Made by a program: the position numbers and the translations under genes
The notes under the pieces: generated by a model
What the model was told of the DNA's origin: nothing
Database searches by the model: none
Seen by the model: the letters and a program-made list of their open reading frames with translations, nothing else
In this document: positions 40,874-52,938 of the stretch, in pieces
How positions within the stretch are numbered: the first letter of the stretch is position 1
How the letters are laid out: every line of letters begins with the position of its first letter
Source: Blasia pusilla
Lineage: Eukaryota > Marchantiophyta > Marchantiopsida > Blasiales
Direction of reading: 5' to 3'
DNA: 64,000 bases
Assembly (NCBI GenBank): GCA_050084515.1
Contig: CM114273.1
Location: 28,334,001 to 28,398,000 of the forward strand

Positions 40874-42424
40874 CTTGACACATGTCCTTTCTAGCCAATA
40901 AAATTATCTAAGACAACAATATTATTCGAATTCGATTGTATATTATGGATGGTAAATCAAAATTGTCCATTATTTTTAATTTGTGCATCGTACGGGCACC
41001 ATCTACCAACCACACGTCTATATCAATATAGTAATTGGCGACCACATATGCATAAGACGACAAGATAGCGAGACAATAAGACAAAATAGTCAACATCCTT
41101 GAATTTTGTTGCCTCAACCCCATTAGATGGGTAGAAATAGAATAAAGGAAACGAATAGGGATTTGAATGGAATATATTTTAATTAACTAATAATTAATTT
41201 AATATTATAATAGGTGATTACAAATTTTAATAAAATTTAATAATTATGATAAATAACCAAACTTTTAGAGTTTTTATTTCAATTCATATTTTATGGAAAA
41301 AATATAAAAAATATAATGGAGGAGTAGACTTTGTTTAAATTTTATGGACAGATAAAATTACTTAATGTATTGGGATAACATTTAAATTTGAATGGAGGAT
41401 TGTAATTATTAAGAAAAATGAAATATTATTATTCTTCTAGGATTTTAGAAAATAGAAATCATATTGAAAATTTGAATTAAGTAGCATAATAATTTTTGAA
41501 AAAATTTGATTAATTCACATGTGATATTTTGGGAAAGGAAAATGGATTTGAATGGAAGAGGAAAATGATCTCTTTAATTAAAATTAACTAAGATTTTGGT
41601 TAGTGAATGTTATTTTGGTGGGAAGAATGGAAGGGGCAAAATAGTTATTGTTTGAGCTTTTACGGAGGAGTGAAATTATTTAGGGGAGATGGATGTTATT
41701 TAGAGGTGAAATTTTCTTACTCTTTTAAAAAGTGAAAATTATACTTAAATTTTAAAAATAATTAAAATTTTAAAAATATCATTGACACCTATTTTTTAAG
41801 GCCCTATTGACATGTGGTAATTGGAAAAGAAAAAAATGTTTAACAATCATGGGCATGAAGAAATTTTTTTTGAAATTTATGCAGCATCATGAATCCCTTT
41901 GCTAACAAATGCTCTTCAAACACTTTTTTATTTTCTGTGCATCGCATAGGTACCGTACTAGTAATATAGATGACTAGTCTTGTTAGAGATTAAGAATAGG
42001 TGACGGACAATTTTCTATTTCGAAATTAATCCATGTGAGATGAAATTCTGGCGTTAATACTTTCAAAAAGACTTAAAGTTTTTCTTAAGATTTTCAACTT
42101 CAAATTTTCTCAAGATAGCAGTTTCATCTTAATGCATTTAAAATTTTAGAAAGTTGGTTTCAAGACACTTGATCATTAAAAAAAATTTGAATGTAATTAA
42201 TTTTTAAGAATGGCCACAGACACAAAAATTATTAAAAAAATCGATTGTTAATATGTTATGCTTTGTAAGTGGCATCAAATGAAAAATAGTATATCAATGT
42301 CATGTTTCCTTATTTTAATCTCAAAATAAATCCTTTTCTAATATTTTGGTTAAGAGTTTCTTCCACATAAAATTTCTTTTTCTTAAATTTTGGGAAAAAA
42401 ATATTTTCCTAATAGAACTTTTAA

Positions 42425-42462
<38 letters not shown>

Positions 42463-42907
42463 ATTCTCTTTTCGATATAATGGATGAAACTATCATAAGA
42501 TTTCTAATGTCGTTGTAATAGATAAAACTACTCTCCAACGGATAACACAAAACCGGCCATCATATATTTTTAATGTCCAAGCGATAAGGACACCGCAATG
42601 GTGGACATTTCGTGTGCCAAAAAGTTTTGGGCCCCAAAAATTCCGCATCCACTTAAGGTCATCATGACTTGTAACCTAGCGTGCATGGAATCAATCTCTT
42701 AAGATTCACAAGAAGATTACTTTTCAAGCATTTTTTCCCCTAATTCTTCACGTGCAAGCATAGTCAAAGTTACACACTAAATATGCTCATAAAACATTGT
42801 CATGCTCTTGAACATGGATCATCCATACTTTGAAATATTTATTGAAAATGAAACCCAAATATACCATATCCAAGAAATGTAAAAGTGGGATGCTTATTAT
42901 GGGATTA
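40874..42907. other. AT-rich repeat space
   Basis: No gene is seen. Another Helitron-like 3' block (GTGCATCGCATAGGTACC, CTAG at 41958-41961) lies near 41.95 kb, and a similar block (TGCATCGTACGGGCACCATCTA) is near 40985. A (GAAA)n microsatellite occupies about 42424-42463. Confidence 0.55.
42424..42463. repeat. (GAAA)n microsatellite
   Basis: About ten copies of the tetramer GAAA occur without interruption. Confidence 0.97.
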
Positions 42908-43054
42908 ATAGATGGTGCTCGTGCTTTGCACACGTGAAAAACATCCAAACTCGGAGCACGGTGGAAAACATTTAAATCGTAACCTGCCACAAAAATGAAT
43001 ACTATTGGACCAAAAAACACTTCTTATAAGGGCACTCTCCAATAATAATATAGA
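42908..43054 (-). mobile_element. Helitron-like element, 147 bp
   Basis: Read on the minus strand it begins TCTATATTATTATTGGAGAG at 43054. It ends after a GTGCAAAGCAC hairpin and GAGCACCATCTAT at 42908. Both end blocks match the plus-strand copies elsewhere. Confidence 0.55.
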
Positions 43055-43127
43055 TTCAAAAAGTAAATTATGAATTAAAAATAAAACCCAAAAATATCCA
43101 TGGGTAATCCGGGTTTAGAGTTTAAAA

Positions 43128-43240
43128 CGGGCTTGGAACTAGTGTTCTCTTCGAGCATCCCATTTGGGAAACTAGATTCGCGGGCTTGAAACTAGTATTT
43201 TCGTGTGGCATCCCATTCGGGAAACTAGTTTCACGCGCTT
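43128..43240. repeat. Two-copy tandem repeat, about 55-bp unit
   Basis: GGGCTTG-AACTAGT, followed by GCATCCCATT-GGGAAACTAG, occurs twice in tandem with several substitutions. A 10-bp-arm palindrome (GCCTCCTATG/CATAGGAGGC) follows near 43306-43339. Confidence 0.8.
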
Positions 43241-43598
43241 GAAGTTGGTTTTTTTATGAAATCTTTAATGCCCTAAAACCCACATATCCATGAATTTCAC
43301 TTAAAGCCTCCTATGCGAGAAACATTTCACATAGGAGGCTAATTGACACAAAATATTACTCTTAGCGGCAATCCAACTTCTCTCTCTAGATAATCACTAG
43401 TAAGGTGGAAATCACTTGGAAAATATTGGTCGAAAAATATTTGTCAGTGAATAGTTCATGAAGATAAGATATTAATGATGCTACACATAAATTCAAATTT
43501 TTTTCTTGTTACCCGTATGTGAAATATTTTCTTGTTATCAAACAGAAAATATTGCATAATACAACAAGATAGCGAGAAATAAAAAAAAATACTCTGTG

Positions 43599-43683
43599 TT
43601 TTATTTGGTAACCCAAAGGACTCGGAAGCAAAGTCCTTGGAATTTTATTTGGTAACCCGAAGGACTCGAAAGCAAACTCTTGG
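43599..43683. repeat. Two-copy tandem repeat, about 45-bp unit
   Basis: TTTTATTTGGTAACCC-AAGGACTCG-AAGCAAA is repeated directly with few differences. Confidence 0.85.
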
Positions 43684-44599
43684 AGAGCGTAAGGACACTT
43701 TCTTTCATAGTCGGTGTTTGAAGAAAAATGATGAAGTACTCTTCTAATGGAAGCCCTTGGCTAGTTCTAATGTAAGCACTTGCACTCCATGGGTTTAAAT
43801 CACCTTCCATAGTTACTTGTCCAGTTTTTAAGTATCAGGGTGATATTCAAATTGTTTTTAAATAAATTCAACATCCGGGGTCCTCCTTTTCCTTCCTCCT
43901 TTAATCCAATTGTCTCCTCTTAATTCACCTTAATTTGGTGTGCGTAAAAATCAAAAAGAACTTAGCGGACTGGTCTTTATTTAGAGCATGACACCATCCT
44001 CTAATCCCATCCTCTTTTACAAATTATATAAATAGATGCATAAAAGTATCAATTGATCGTAAAACGAAAACAAAACAAAAAATCACGAGGTGCAGACCTT
44101 CGCAGGCGTCTTCGAGTTCCCGAGAGGAAGAATGTATCCTACACGCCAATCACGAGCTGATTCCATTTGATGAAGCCAGGCATCTTTACCTTTCCGAGCG
44201 GAAGAATGTATCATACAAGCCACTCACGAGCCGAGTCCATTTGATTTCGTCATGGAAACTCCTTCGTAATAATGGGAACCCGGGATGAAGATTTGTGGAG
44301 CCGGAGTTGAGTCAGATGAGAATCAAAAGATTTACAGCAAGTACCTTAAGCCTCACGGTGGCACAGGTCAGTGAGTACATCTGCTGCTGCTGCTGCTGGC
44401 ATTCGAGGAGGGGGAAGGGAGATGGGGAAAGAGAATGAGAATTATTGTCGCTCAAACAGAGAGTAACCAGTTACATCGAACTTCGAATTTGTATTCACTG
44501 TCCCTTCGGCAAAAGGGAGTATTTCAAAGAGGAGAATAAATGGGATCAATTCGCTACATGACCTAAAACTACGACCTAACGGGAGCACCGAGCTCAATT
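43684..44599. other. Spacer 3' of RPL24
   Basis: No gene is seen. The stretch holds a tandem pair at about 44120-44171 and 44195-44245 (AAGAATGTATC-TACA-GCCA-TCACGAG, CCATTTGAT) and a short (CTG)n run near 44383-44398. Confidence 0.6.
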
Positions 44600-45946
44600 C
44601 TAATCCTCCTTCTTTTCTTTTTTGTAGATCTTCTTCCAGTCGTCGGGATTGTCGATAACCTCTCCAGTCTTCAAGAGGTACCGAACCTTTCTTCCATCTT
44701 CCAGGACCTTGTGGCCTACCCTGCTTGCGACCTTTGCTGTCTTCGAGTATAGCATCACATTTGAGCTGTGGATTGGTGCCTCGACCTGCACAGAGGGACA
44801 TCTCATCATTAAAGGAGGTCCTATGAACCTGGATGTGCAGGAATTAGCGGCACAAGCACCATGGAATGTAGTCATAGCCAGCCGACCAGTATTCACTCCA
44901 CTGTCGATTTTGCAGCCTGGATTATGGCTTGCCCCCAAGCTGACCTCCACCGGATGCAGATGCGTCATGCCATGGAACACCGACAGCGGCACTTTTCCAC
45001 AATATACTACCAATGGCCTCCACAGAATTCTCGAAGGCCAGATTAAACCGGATGTCGTAAACAGGAACACACGCGAGTTAACCTCAGCACCTCACCACTC
45101 GGCCATCAACCTCGATAAATTAGAGAACAGGAGAAGTGTGAGCCGAAATGCCATAAGGTTTAGTAGTGCATCAAAGCTTAATAAACACACCTGAACGATT
45201 TGCCCGGTCTCTCCTTCAGCCTTTCCCTTGACGTGCTTGGTCTTCAAATTCATGTTCTTCACCACAATCTTACTGTTGTGTGTGTAGATACGTGTCACTT
45301 CCCCCACCTTCTTCTTGTCACCCCCAGAAATTATCTGCACGGTGTCTCCGACTTTCACATGTAGAGTTTGCGTCACTGGCAACGAGTTTGGCTTCACTTC
45401 CTTCCTTTCCCAGCGCTTGAGCTGTAACAGACGCCCGTGAGGATTCAGCACGGGAATAAAAGCATTTCAAGAGAAACACCTCGGAGACGCACACGAAATG
45501 CGAGAAAATTCAAAAACGTATAGGAAGCAAATGTATACCTCGACGGAAATGCTGAGAGGTCGTCTAAGAGTAGCCTGCACAGCAGACCAGACCACGATAC
45601 AGCACTTCGTCAGATTCTAAGATGTCTCCCTCACCATCTCCAGCGAAAGAGATGCAGGACGCGCACACAACCACACATTCAGGTAGAGGGCGACCGAACT
45701 GCAGCATCCCGTTTCTCATCAACGAGCAACGCCGCGACAGATAAACACGACAGCCACACCAAAACCCGCGAATCTGCTCTCCCATGTCCACCACCGCAAG
45801 AAGCAAAGCAGGAAGCATCGACAGAATTCTCCACTCACGTATGGTAGCGAACGGGCGGGAGCGAGCGACAATCCCATAAACGAGCTGCTGCACGAAGCCG
45901 CCATTCCTTGCGACGACACCCGCGACTGCAATGCCACCGTCGCCAT
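44600..45946 (-). CDS. RPL24: Plastid ribosomal protein L24 (uL24c), 3 exons
   Basis: Exons on the minus strand are 45839-45946, 45191-45421 and 44600-44785. All are in phase 0 with GT-AG introns (GTGAGT and GTGTGT donors), giving 173 residues plus the stop. Exon 1 is an Ala/Ser/Arg-rich chloroplast transit peptide ([19 protein letters not shown]). Exon 2 is the KOW core ([23 protein letters not shown], then [16 protein letters not shown] and GETGQIVQ). Exon 3 is [32 protein letters not shown] and a lysine-rich tail. uL24 is an assembly-initiating protein of the 50S subunit, here nucleus-encoded and imported into plastids. The length is close to that of known plant plastid L24 proteins. Confidence 0.95.
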
Positions 45947-47680
45947 AGCTGATCCTCGCCGTGCGCTCTCCTCTTCCCTCTTCCCTCTCCCCTCCTCCTC
46001 TTCCGCGATGCAGAGCCTGAGAACTAGAGAAGGGGCTGGCTCTTCGGCGTAGCGGTAGCGCAGGCCAACAACGAAGCCACGAGAGGATAAGGGATCGGTC
46101 AATACGGCAACAGACAGACAGAGAGAGTGTCTCCTCAAAGGCTTCCTACATCACTACCCGTGTCAATGGGGCCGCTCAAAGCAAGTCCTACTCAGTCCCG
46201 TCCTACGGGCACCGTCTACATAACATCTACATAACCCGTCTGGCCCTTTCCTTTGAGACGGGTAACGGGGTAGAAGAAAGTAGTTAATATATGCGTGTAG
46301 AAAGGAGACGTGGATATTCTAGATGGTGATGAAAAAAATTTAGTGGAACCGGTGGGGGTCGTCATCAAAAGAGGATGATGTTTGAGGAAGCTTCCTCTTG
46401 TATTTTGCCCTCTTGTAGCCTTAATTGATGTATTTCCCTCATAGTGATTTTCACCCGTGCATAGCACGAGCATTATGCTAGTTATGATTTTGAGAACGCC
46501 GCCATAATAGCCATGAACTTCAACAAGTACTAGGGTGCGTCAAAGCATGCCGGAGGACTGAAAGATGATTGCGATTCTTCTACTGCAAGAGAGATTCAAA
46601 CAGGAACCTGAATTGTTTAAGCTCAAAGTGCTACTCGTGACATGAGCTGAGCTGAGACCAATATGCAAATTGAGAAGAGTTAGTGTCTAACAAAAGTGCT
46701 CAGAGAATGCACGGTGCTTGAGTGTTGTGGGACGAAGGAAACTGCCGAGAAAGGAACACATATGCACATCCAGAAAAAGTGCTACTTATTCAACACGGAA
46801 TCACTGATAGGGTCGAGATTTAAGTGGCTCGGCGCCAGATTATTACTTCCAGAGGGTTGGTGGTGTCACCAAGTTGACAGAAGAAAGAGAGAGTACATCC
46901 GCTCCAAGGGCAGGTCCATCACCTCCTCTGCAATCACCTCTGAATGTGATGCAGGAACTCCAACTCCGCCCACGTTTCAAAGCTTCACTCAGACGTGAGC
47001 CGTCTTGGAAAAAACTCTTCTCGGTTCTACTCTATTGCCATAATGTCCCTAAGGACTCCTATCATTTGGTAATTCTACAATTTTTACATCATGAGGAGGT
47101 TGGCCATGAATGGTCAAAGGTCTGTTGACAATATTTGGCTTGTTATTCTTCATCCTCTCCCTCCATCCTTCTACAACCTTTCAAGAATTTAAAACCTCGT
47201 TCTGCACTCTTACCTCCGAAGGTACGAAAGGCGCTATGGGCGGTTCCAGTACACACGGTAGATCTGCCACCTCATGTAATGGAGGGCTATGTTGGCAAAC
47301 TATCTCTTCCAATGTTGGTCAATAAACTCCATCTCCTCTATGATTTGGGCTTCAAAGTTCTTGATTGCTTCGTTGATTAAATCCTCGGCCTCATCTGGTT
47401 CTTCGCCCTAAGTTTTTGATCGGCCTCCAACACTGCAAGCTTTGCTGTGACTTGGCTCCACCGAGATACCAAGTCACCGTTTGTCTATTGCTGATCCCTA
47501 ATCAACTTCCCTTTCTTTGCACTCTCCAACATTGCACTTTGGAAACTAGCCTGGAGAAGTTCAATCCGCTCTTGTAGTTTCTCCGCTTTCAGCAAAGACT
47601 ACTGTAATTGCGCAAAGAGCTGATCTGCTGCATGCTCAATGTCGATGGCCAAGATCTCCCACTATTGGGCATTGCGTGCT
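45947..47680. other. RPL24 upstream region and spacer
   Basis: No gene is seen. A Helitron-like 3' block (CCCGTGCATAGCACGAGC hairpin, CTAG at 46478-46481) lies near 46.47 kb, and a related GGGCACCGTCTAC block is near 46207. Frames at 46696-47380 (plus) have no signature. Confidence 0.5.
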
Positions 47681-48862
47681 TCATATCGTGCCTCGACTAG
47701 CTCTGCCTCTGTTTGGCGAAGAGCCTTCTTCAACTCTCCAACGTCGATTTCTTGCGCCCGATTGATCATCATTGATCATCTTTTGTATCTGAGTAAGCCG
47801 TAGGTTCCTGAGGATAATTAGGTACTCTTGTACCGGCGCTTGGTCATAAAAGTTCCCGATCTTCTTGAGCTCTCCGACTAGTGGTTCCATGATTTGCAGA
47901 AACAAAGTCAAATGTCTCAAGGTTGTGTGCACAGGTTGCACCATTAAACTTTCTAGAGCACCAGAAGGGACGACCGATGGTTTGACAGCTTCGGTCGCGG
48001 GTGTTTCTACTGCTTCCTCCTCCGCTTGTTGATGTGGCTTGATTCGAACTCTCTTAGGTCTCGATACCTCATGCGATTGTGAGGGTGGCCAGGACAAAGA
48101 CCGTTCTTTTGGCCTCTTCCTGGTTCTTGGGACACTTTGAGGTGTTGCCATTGGTGTTACCGCCGCTACCTCTCTAGAACCCAAAGCGGAGGCTTTGGTG
48201 GGCTTTGGTCTTTGAATTGGAGTAGCCGTGACCCATTCCAAAGAGTCGTTGAGGATAATCTCCCCGACTTGTAAATACAACCAAATTAAGAGGGGAGAGA
48301 GATGCGATTTCTCCCCTGGTGTTAACGCTAATATCAAATCGATTACATGGGCCTATACAAGCCCCCCAAAATCTACTCCTGGCTCTTCAGGCTGCAGATG
48401 CATATTCCAAAGAGTGTAACATTGCTTAACAAGCTTATTACTCATATAGTAGGTCCTACCCGGATTAAACAAGACCTAGTATAACTTACAGAATTGTGCA
48501 AATAGAGGAGGCCTCAACATCAGCGGCTTGTAGCTAACCCTTCCTAATCGCTCTACTGTGACGCACCCCAGTTCTTCAAGCTCCTCTTGTTGGAAAAGAG
48601 CGTCACAATCCTGTTCCTCCTCTGGGGCCACAGGTAACTCATACGTGACTTGCCACAAGTCGGCAGTCCAATTTTTTGGCTGCGCCTGATGCTTGTATCC
48701 CTTCTTACCAAATTCAATCACCCTGGAGCTTGAATGTAGCTCCGTGAGTAATGCCACTGAAGACTGCAACCAATTTGCTCCAAAGAACTGCCACAAAGAC
48801 CTTTCCTCCAAGGCTTCGCGCAATTCACTCAAAATCCCTAAAGTGTTGGGCACACACCGCAC
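47681..48862 (-). pseudogene. Unassigned minus-strand ORFs 3' of a gypsy integrase
   Basis: Two minus frames, 48476-48862 (128 codons, RCVPNTLGILSELREALEE) and 47681-48337 (218 codons), lie downstream of the integrase C-terminus at 49310-49501 on the same strand. The second is rich in Lys, Pro and Glu (RKRPKERSLSWPPSQSHEV, KRVRIKPHQQAEEEAVE) and then has a helical stretch (LHHT-like LRHLTLFLQIMEPLVGELKK). Additional ORFs between pol and the 3' LTR are known in several plant gypsy lineages, so I infer an accessory ORF of the minus element. I do not recognise the product. Both frames lack good starts and are separated by stops. Confidence 0.4.
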
Positions 48863-49309
48863 GTCATGAGCGCCATGTCCTCCTTGCTACTCTAGTTTTT
48901 CTGCTTCCGACGGTTCTTGCGCGATCTTTGCAGTGCCCTCTTTGGTTGACTCTTGACGGTTCTGCGTGCTCTCGACATGAGAAATGAGCACTCTCGCGCC
49001 CCCGGGTTGACCACTCTACGCTTGATAACCGCCAGTCTTACGTAATGGCTGCCCCTTCCGTAACGGCCTTTTGGCACGCTCGCAAATCTAGGGCGAAGAA
49101 CTCAAGGACAAAGACTATGCTAGAAAAGACAAAGAGTGCAAAGATAAAGAAGGAAAAGACTCAAGACGAAGACCACCATCCCTTGTCTTTCCTTAGTCTT
49201 TGCAAGTCCTGGGAGTCCTTACTTCATCCGGTATGAAACGTTTAGCGCCGAGTCATGTGCCTGCGTTCTTTACCTCCTCCCTTAGTCTTCAGGCTGGTGT
49301 ATAATATCT

Positions 49310-49501
49310 TCACACATGAATGCCCTTTACCCTTATCGATAGTGCTTCTCCTTTCAACATTTCTAATTGTAAAGAACCATTTTCAAAAATCTCCAAAACC
49401 CGGTAAGGCCCCATCCAGTTTAACTTCAGCTTCCCTGGGAACTTTAGACGACCGTTGTCAAAAAGTAGCACCAAGTCCCCTTCTCGTGCCTGGAACCTCA
49501 A
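49310..49501 (-). pseudogene. Gypsy integrase C-terminal segment
   Basis: The 63-codon minus frame reads FQAREGDLVLLFDNGR, FPGKLKLNWMGPYRVLEIFENG, then LKGEALSIRVKG. This matches the typical integrase tail: GD-LVL, GKL, W-x-GPY/F, NG-x-x-L. Upstream integrase and polymerase domains are not found on this strand, since plus-strand gag-pol begins about 300 bp away. Confidence 0.8.
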
Positions 49502-49815
49502 GTACCACGGCTTTTGGTCAAATATGTCACCACCCCACCGGCACCAACCGAAACCAAGAATGATTTTAATGTGCAGCTAGTGCGTGTGAAAGAAGTCACC
49601 TCACCAAGGATGCCAAGCAAGGTGACCATTAAGGAAGGAGACCCTGCAACGAAGATCGACGAAGAGTCCTCAGATTGACCTGAAGACCTTCTCAACAAGG
49701 TTTTTGCACTGAAACCAGGTCCAAGTCTAAGAAGAAAACTATGAGAGCAAAGATCCCAGAATCTTAATCTTCTCAAAGTGTTCCGTCTACGAAGAAAGCG
49801 GTTGACACGTACCGA

Positions 49816-52800
49816 GTGGGGAAAGCTATTCTGAAAGGTGATGAGGACCCGGCTTTTGATTGTAATCATCCAAAGTACTTCCATTCAGAAGTAGAGGAGC
49901 AGGTCCGTAACCAAGTTCAGGAAGAACAAGCAAGGGTAGTCTCCGCGCCAAGACCCTTACACAAGCACAAAGAAGTAAAAATGGAGACCTTAGTGGCTTT
50001 CCCCTCCCCTTTGGTGATGGAAGCTTACAACTTGCTCAAGGATTTGGCTGCCAGCCCAGAAAATATATCCTTATTGCAATTACTTATGGATAATCCCATT
50101 TATGGGAAAATTCTCCAACGTTGGAAGGTTGGACATCAGAAGAAGGCAGGAGCAAAGAAGCTCCCAGTGGTGGATCTGTTTCGCATAGAAGTTGAAGACC
50201 TTGGTGTACCGGAAGTAGAAGTTGAAATTGAAGGGCATACCATCAAGAAGGTCCCTATAGATTCCAGAAGTGGGATCAACATCATGATAGAGCAGACCGC
50301 GCAGGCTTTGGGGTTCACTAAGTATGAACCCATCAATAAGTATTTACGCTTTGCGGATCGGTCTCATAAGCGGCCCTTGGGACAACTTAACCTGATATCC
50401 ACTATGATAAGAAGGGTTCTATTTCTACTAGACTATCTTTTCCTTCATCCTTTGACAGTCACAGGTTACCCCTTACTCATTGGAAGGCTGTGGCTTTATG
50501 GGGCTCAGGTCAATACGGATTGGAAAAGACGAAGATTCACTTTTCAAGCGCCATCAAGTACTTCCAAGAAGTTGGTGAAATTGTCTTGGAAGTCTCGGCC
50601 TTCTCAGGGAGAGACACCTGCCACAGATGAGGGTATACCTCGGATCAGGACCTCATAGTTGACATAGAGTCCTCGTCCTATGTGTGTTATCTGGAGTGCT
50701 ATGAGATAGATGAAGAGTTTCTCCAATCAGAACAAAGCCAATCTTGTCCAAGGGAGGAGCCATCCGGGCTCACTACCTACCTAGTTCACGGAGAAGATGG
50801 TGCAGGAGAAGGACTACCAAGAAGTCTTGATCAGCGATACTAAGGCCTTGCGTGTGTCTGCAGACTTATCTTCATCTGAACTTTCACTATATAAGACTTT
50901 GCTTTCAAAGTACCTTGATGTATTTGCCTACACCATGGATGAGATGAAAGGAGTACCAGCCAAATGTGGGGAGCATAGAATTGATCTGAAGTCTGGGGCA
51001 ATCCCTGTGCAAATGCGGCAGTATAGATTGAATCCAAAGTATTCCTTAATGGTCAAAGATGAAATTGATCAAAGGTTGGAAGCACGAGTCATTTATCCGG
51101 TACTTAGTAGTGAGTGGGTATCTCCCATAGTCATTGTTGCAAAGAAGCAATCAGGTAAGATCAGGGTATGTCAAGACTAGAGGAAGCTTAATGCGGCCAC
51201 CCTAAAGGATCATCACCCCCTGCCCTTTACCGATACTATTTTAGATAAAGTGGCTGGTCATGAACGCTATACATTCTTGGATGGATATTCCCGTTATAAT
51301 CAAGTGCCCATAAGAGAAAAGGACCGGGCCCCTTACTACCTTCACCACGGATTGGGGAACTTTTGCCTATCAAGTGATGCCGTTTGGCCTGTGCAATGCC
51401 CTGGCCACTTTTCAAAGAATGATGATCTCTATCTTTCAGGAGTACTTGCAAAGGTTCAAAGAAATCTTCCTGGATGACTTTTGTGTCTTTAGCCCGACCG
51501 CCCATCATTTGCAGAAGCTAGAGCTCACCTTGGCTCGGTGCAGACAAGTGCAATTGTCTTTGCACCTGCAGAAGTCTTACATTGCAATGAAGCAGGGTAT
51601 CCTATTGGGGCATCGAGTGTCTTCGCGCGATATTGAAGTGGATAAGGCTAAAGTGGAGATAATTTCAGAGCAAGAAGCTCCTACGCATCTTCGTGAGGTG
51701 AGAGGATTCTTGGGGCATGTGGGGTACTATCGCCGGTTCATTAAGGATTACGCACTAAAGGCGAAGCCTTTAACTACCCTATTGAAGAAGACCGAGGAGT
51801 GGGAGTGGTTGCTAGCATGTCAGACGGCATTTGAGGAGTTGAAGCATGTGCTCATGATAGCTCTTGTGCTTCCTCCTCCAGACTAGACAAAGACATTCCA
51901 GGTGTATGTAGACACCTCTTTGTTTGCGATTGGTGTAGTACAAAGTCAGTTAGATGAGAAGAAGAAGGATTACCCTATCTATTATGCAGGTCGGAACCGC
52001 TCAATGGCGGAGCAAAAGTACACTACTACAGAGAGGGAGGTTTTGGAAATGGTCTTTTCCGGCAAGAAATTCCAGCATAACTTGTAGGGGTACCCATTTA
52101 TTTTTCATGTCGATTATTTTGCGCTTTGTGCCTTGGTGGTCAAAGCAGATTTTTCAGACTGGATTTCCTGGTGGATTCTTGTGCTACAAGAGTTCACCTT
52201 TCAGGTGGTAACAAGAGCAGGGAAAATCCCCACCAATGCGGATTTCCTATCATAGTTGAGGGCGCCAAAGGCCGACCTCACGAAGTCCCTAGAAGACAAT
52301 TTTCCGGACGAGGAGCTGTTCCTGATAAAAAAAGAGATCTTGAGAAGATCTTCATACGAGAACATTTCTCGGTTCCTTCGTCACTTTCAGATTTCTAGCC
52401 CCTATGACAGCAAAAGAATGGGCAATATTTTTACATAAGATAGGGCCTTATGAGCTCTTCCGCGAGGTATTATTCAAACTTGGCGCTGACGAAGAATACC
52501 GGAGATGCTTGGATAAGGAGGTAGTACCTCGAGTGATTGCTGCTATGCACTAGTAGGATGTAGGAGGGCATTATGTAGTTAAGAATATGGTCAAGAAGAT
52601 TGTGGCCGCACGCTATTGGTGGCCCACAATGTATCAGGATGTCAAGTTCTTTATACAAAAGTGTGATGCTTGTCAAAGAGCCCACAGCCACCTCCCGCTG
52701 GCCCTTGGTACCTATTCTTCCCTTGGCCCTTTTTGAGAAATGGGGTATCAATTTCGTGGGACCTATCTCACCTGCCACCCGGAAGATCCGCCGCAAGTAT

Positions 52801-52938
52801 ATTTTAATTGCTACGGATTATTGCACCAAGATGGTGGAAGCAGTCGCTACTAGGAAAGATGACAGTGAGGTAGTGGCTAAGTTTTTATACGGAGAAATAA
52901 ATGCTAAGGTAAATCTTTGGAAGGCCACTCCAAGCTAA
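49816..52938 (+). mobile_element. Truncated Ty3/gypsy pol in plus orientation
   Basis: The plus strand holds a gag end and protease (49816-50658; VPIDSRSGINIM, ALGFTKYEPINKYLRF). Reverse transcriptase follows at 50797-51886: [47 protein letters not shown], and IFLDDFCVFSP with the active-site DD. RNase H is at 51899-52087 (YVDTSLFAIGVV, YAGRNRSMAEQKYTTTERE). The integrase zinc finger and start of the core come last (GGHYVVKNMVKKIVAARYWWP, CDACQRAHS; INFVGPISPATRKI to 52938). Stops at 51178, 51883, 52085 and elsewhere, plus frameshifts, make it dead. The integrase is cut off after its first catalytic aspartates. Domain style resembles the lineage with protease D-x-x-SG-NIM rather than the chromovirus at 4.7-8.2 kb. 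Confidence 0.88.

Noticed and set aside
44649-45194. Plus-strand 181-codon frame
   Set aside because: It runs antisense across RPL24 exon 3 and the intron, and the minus-strand gene explains the openness.
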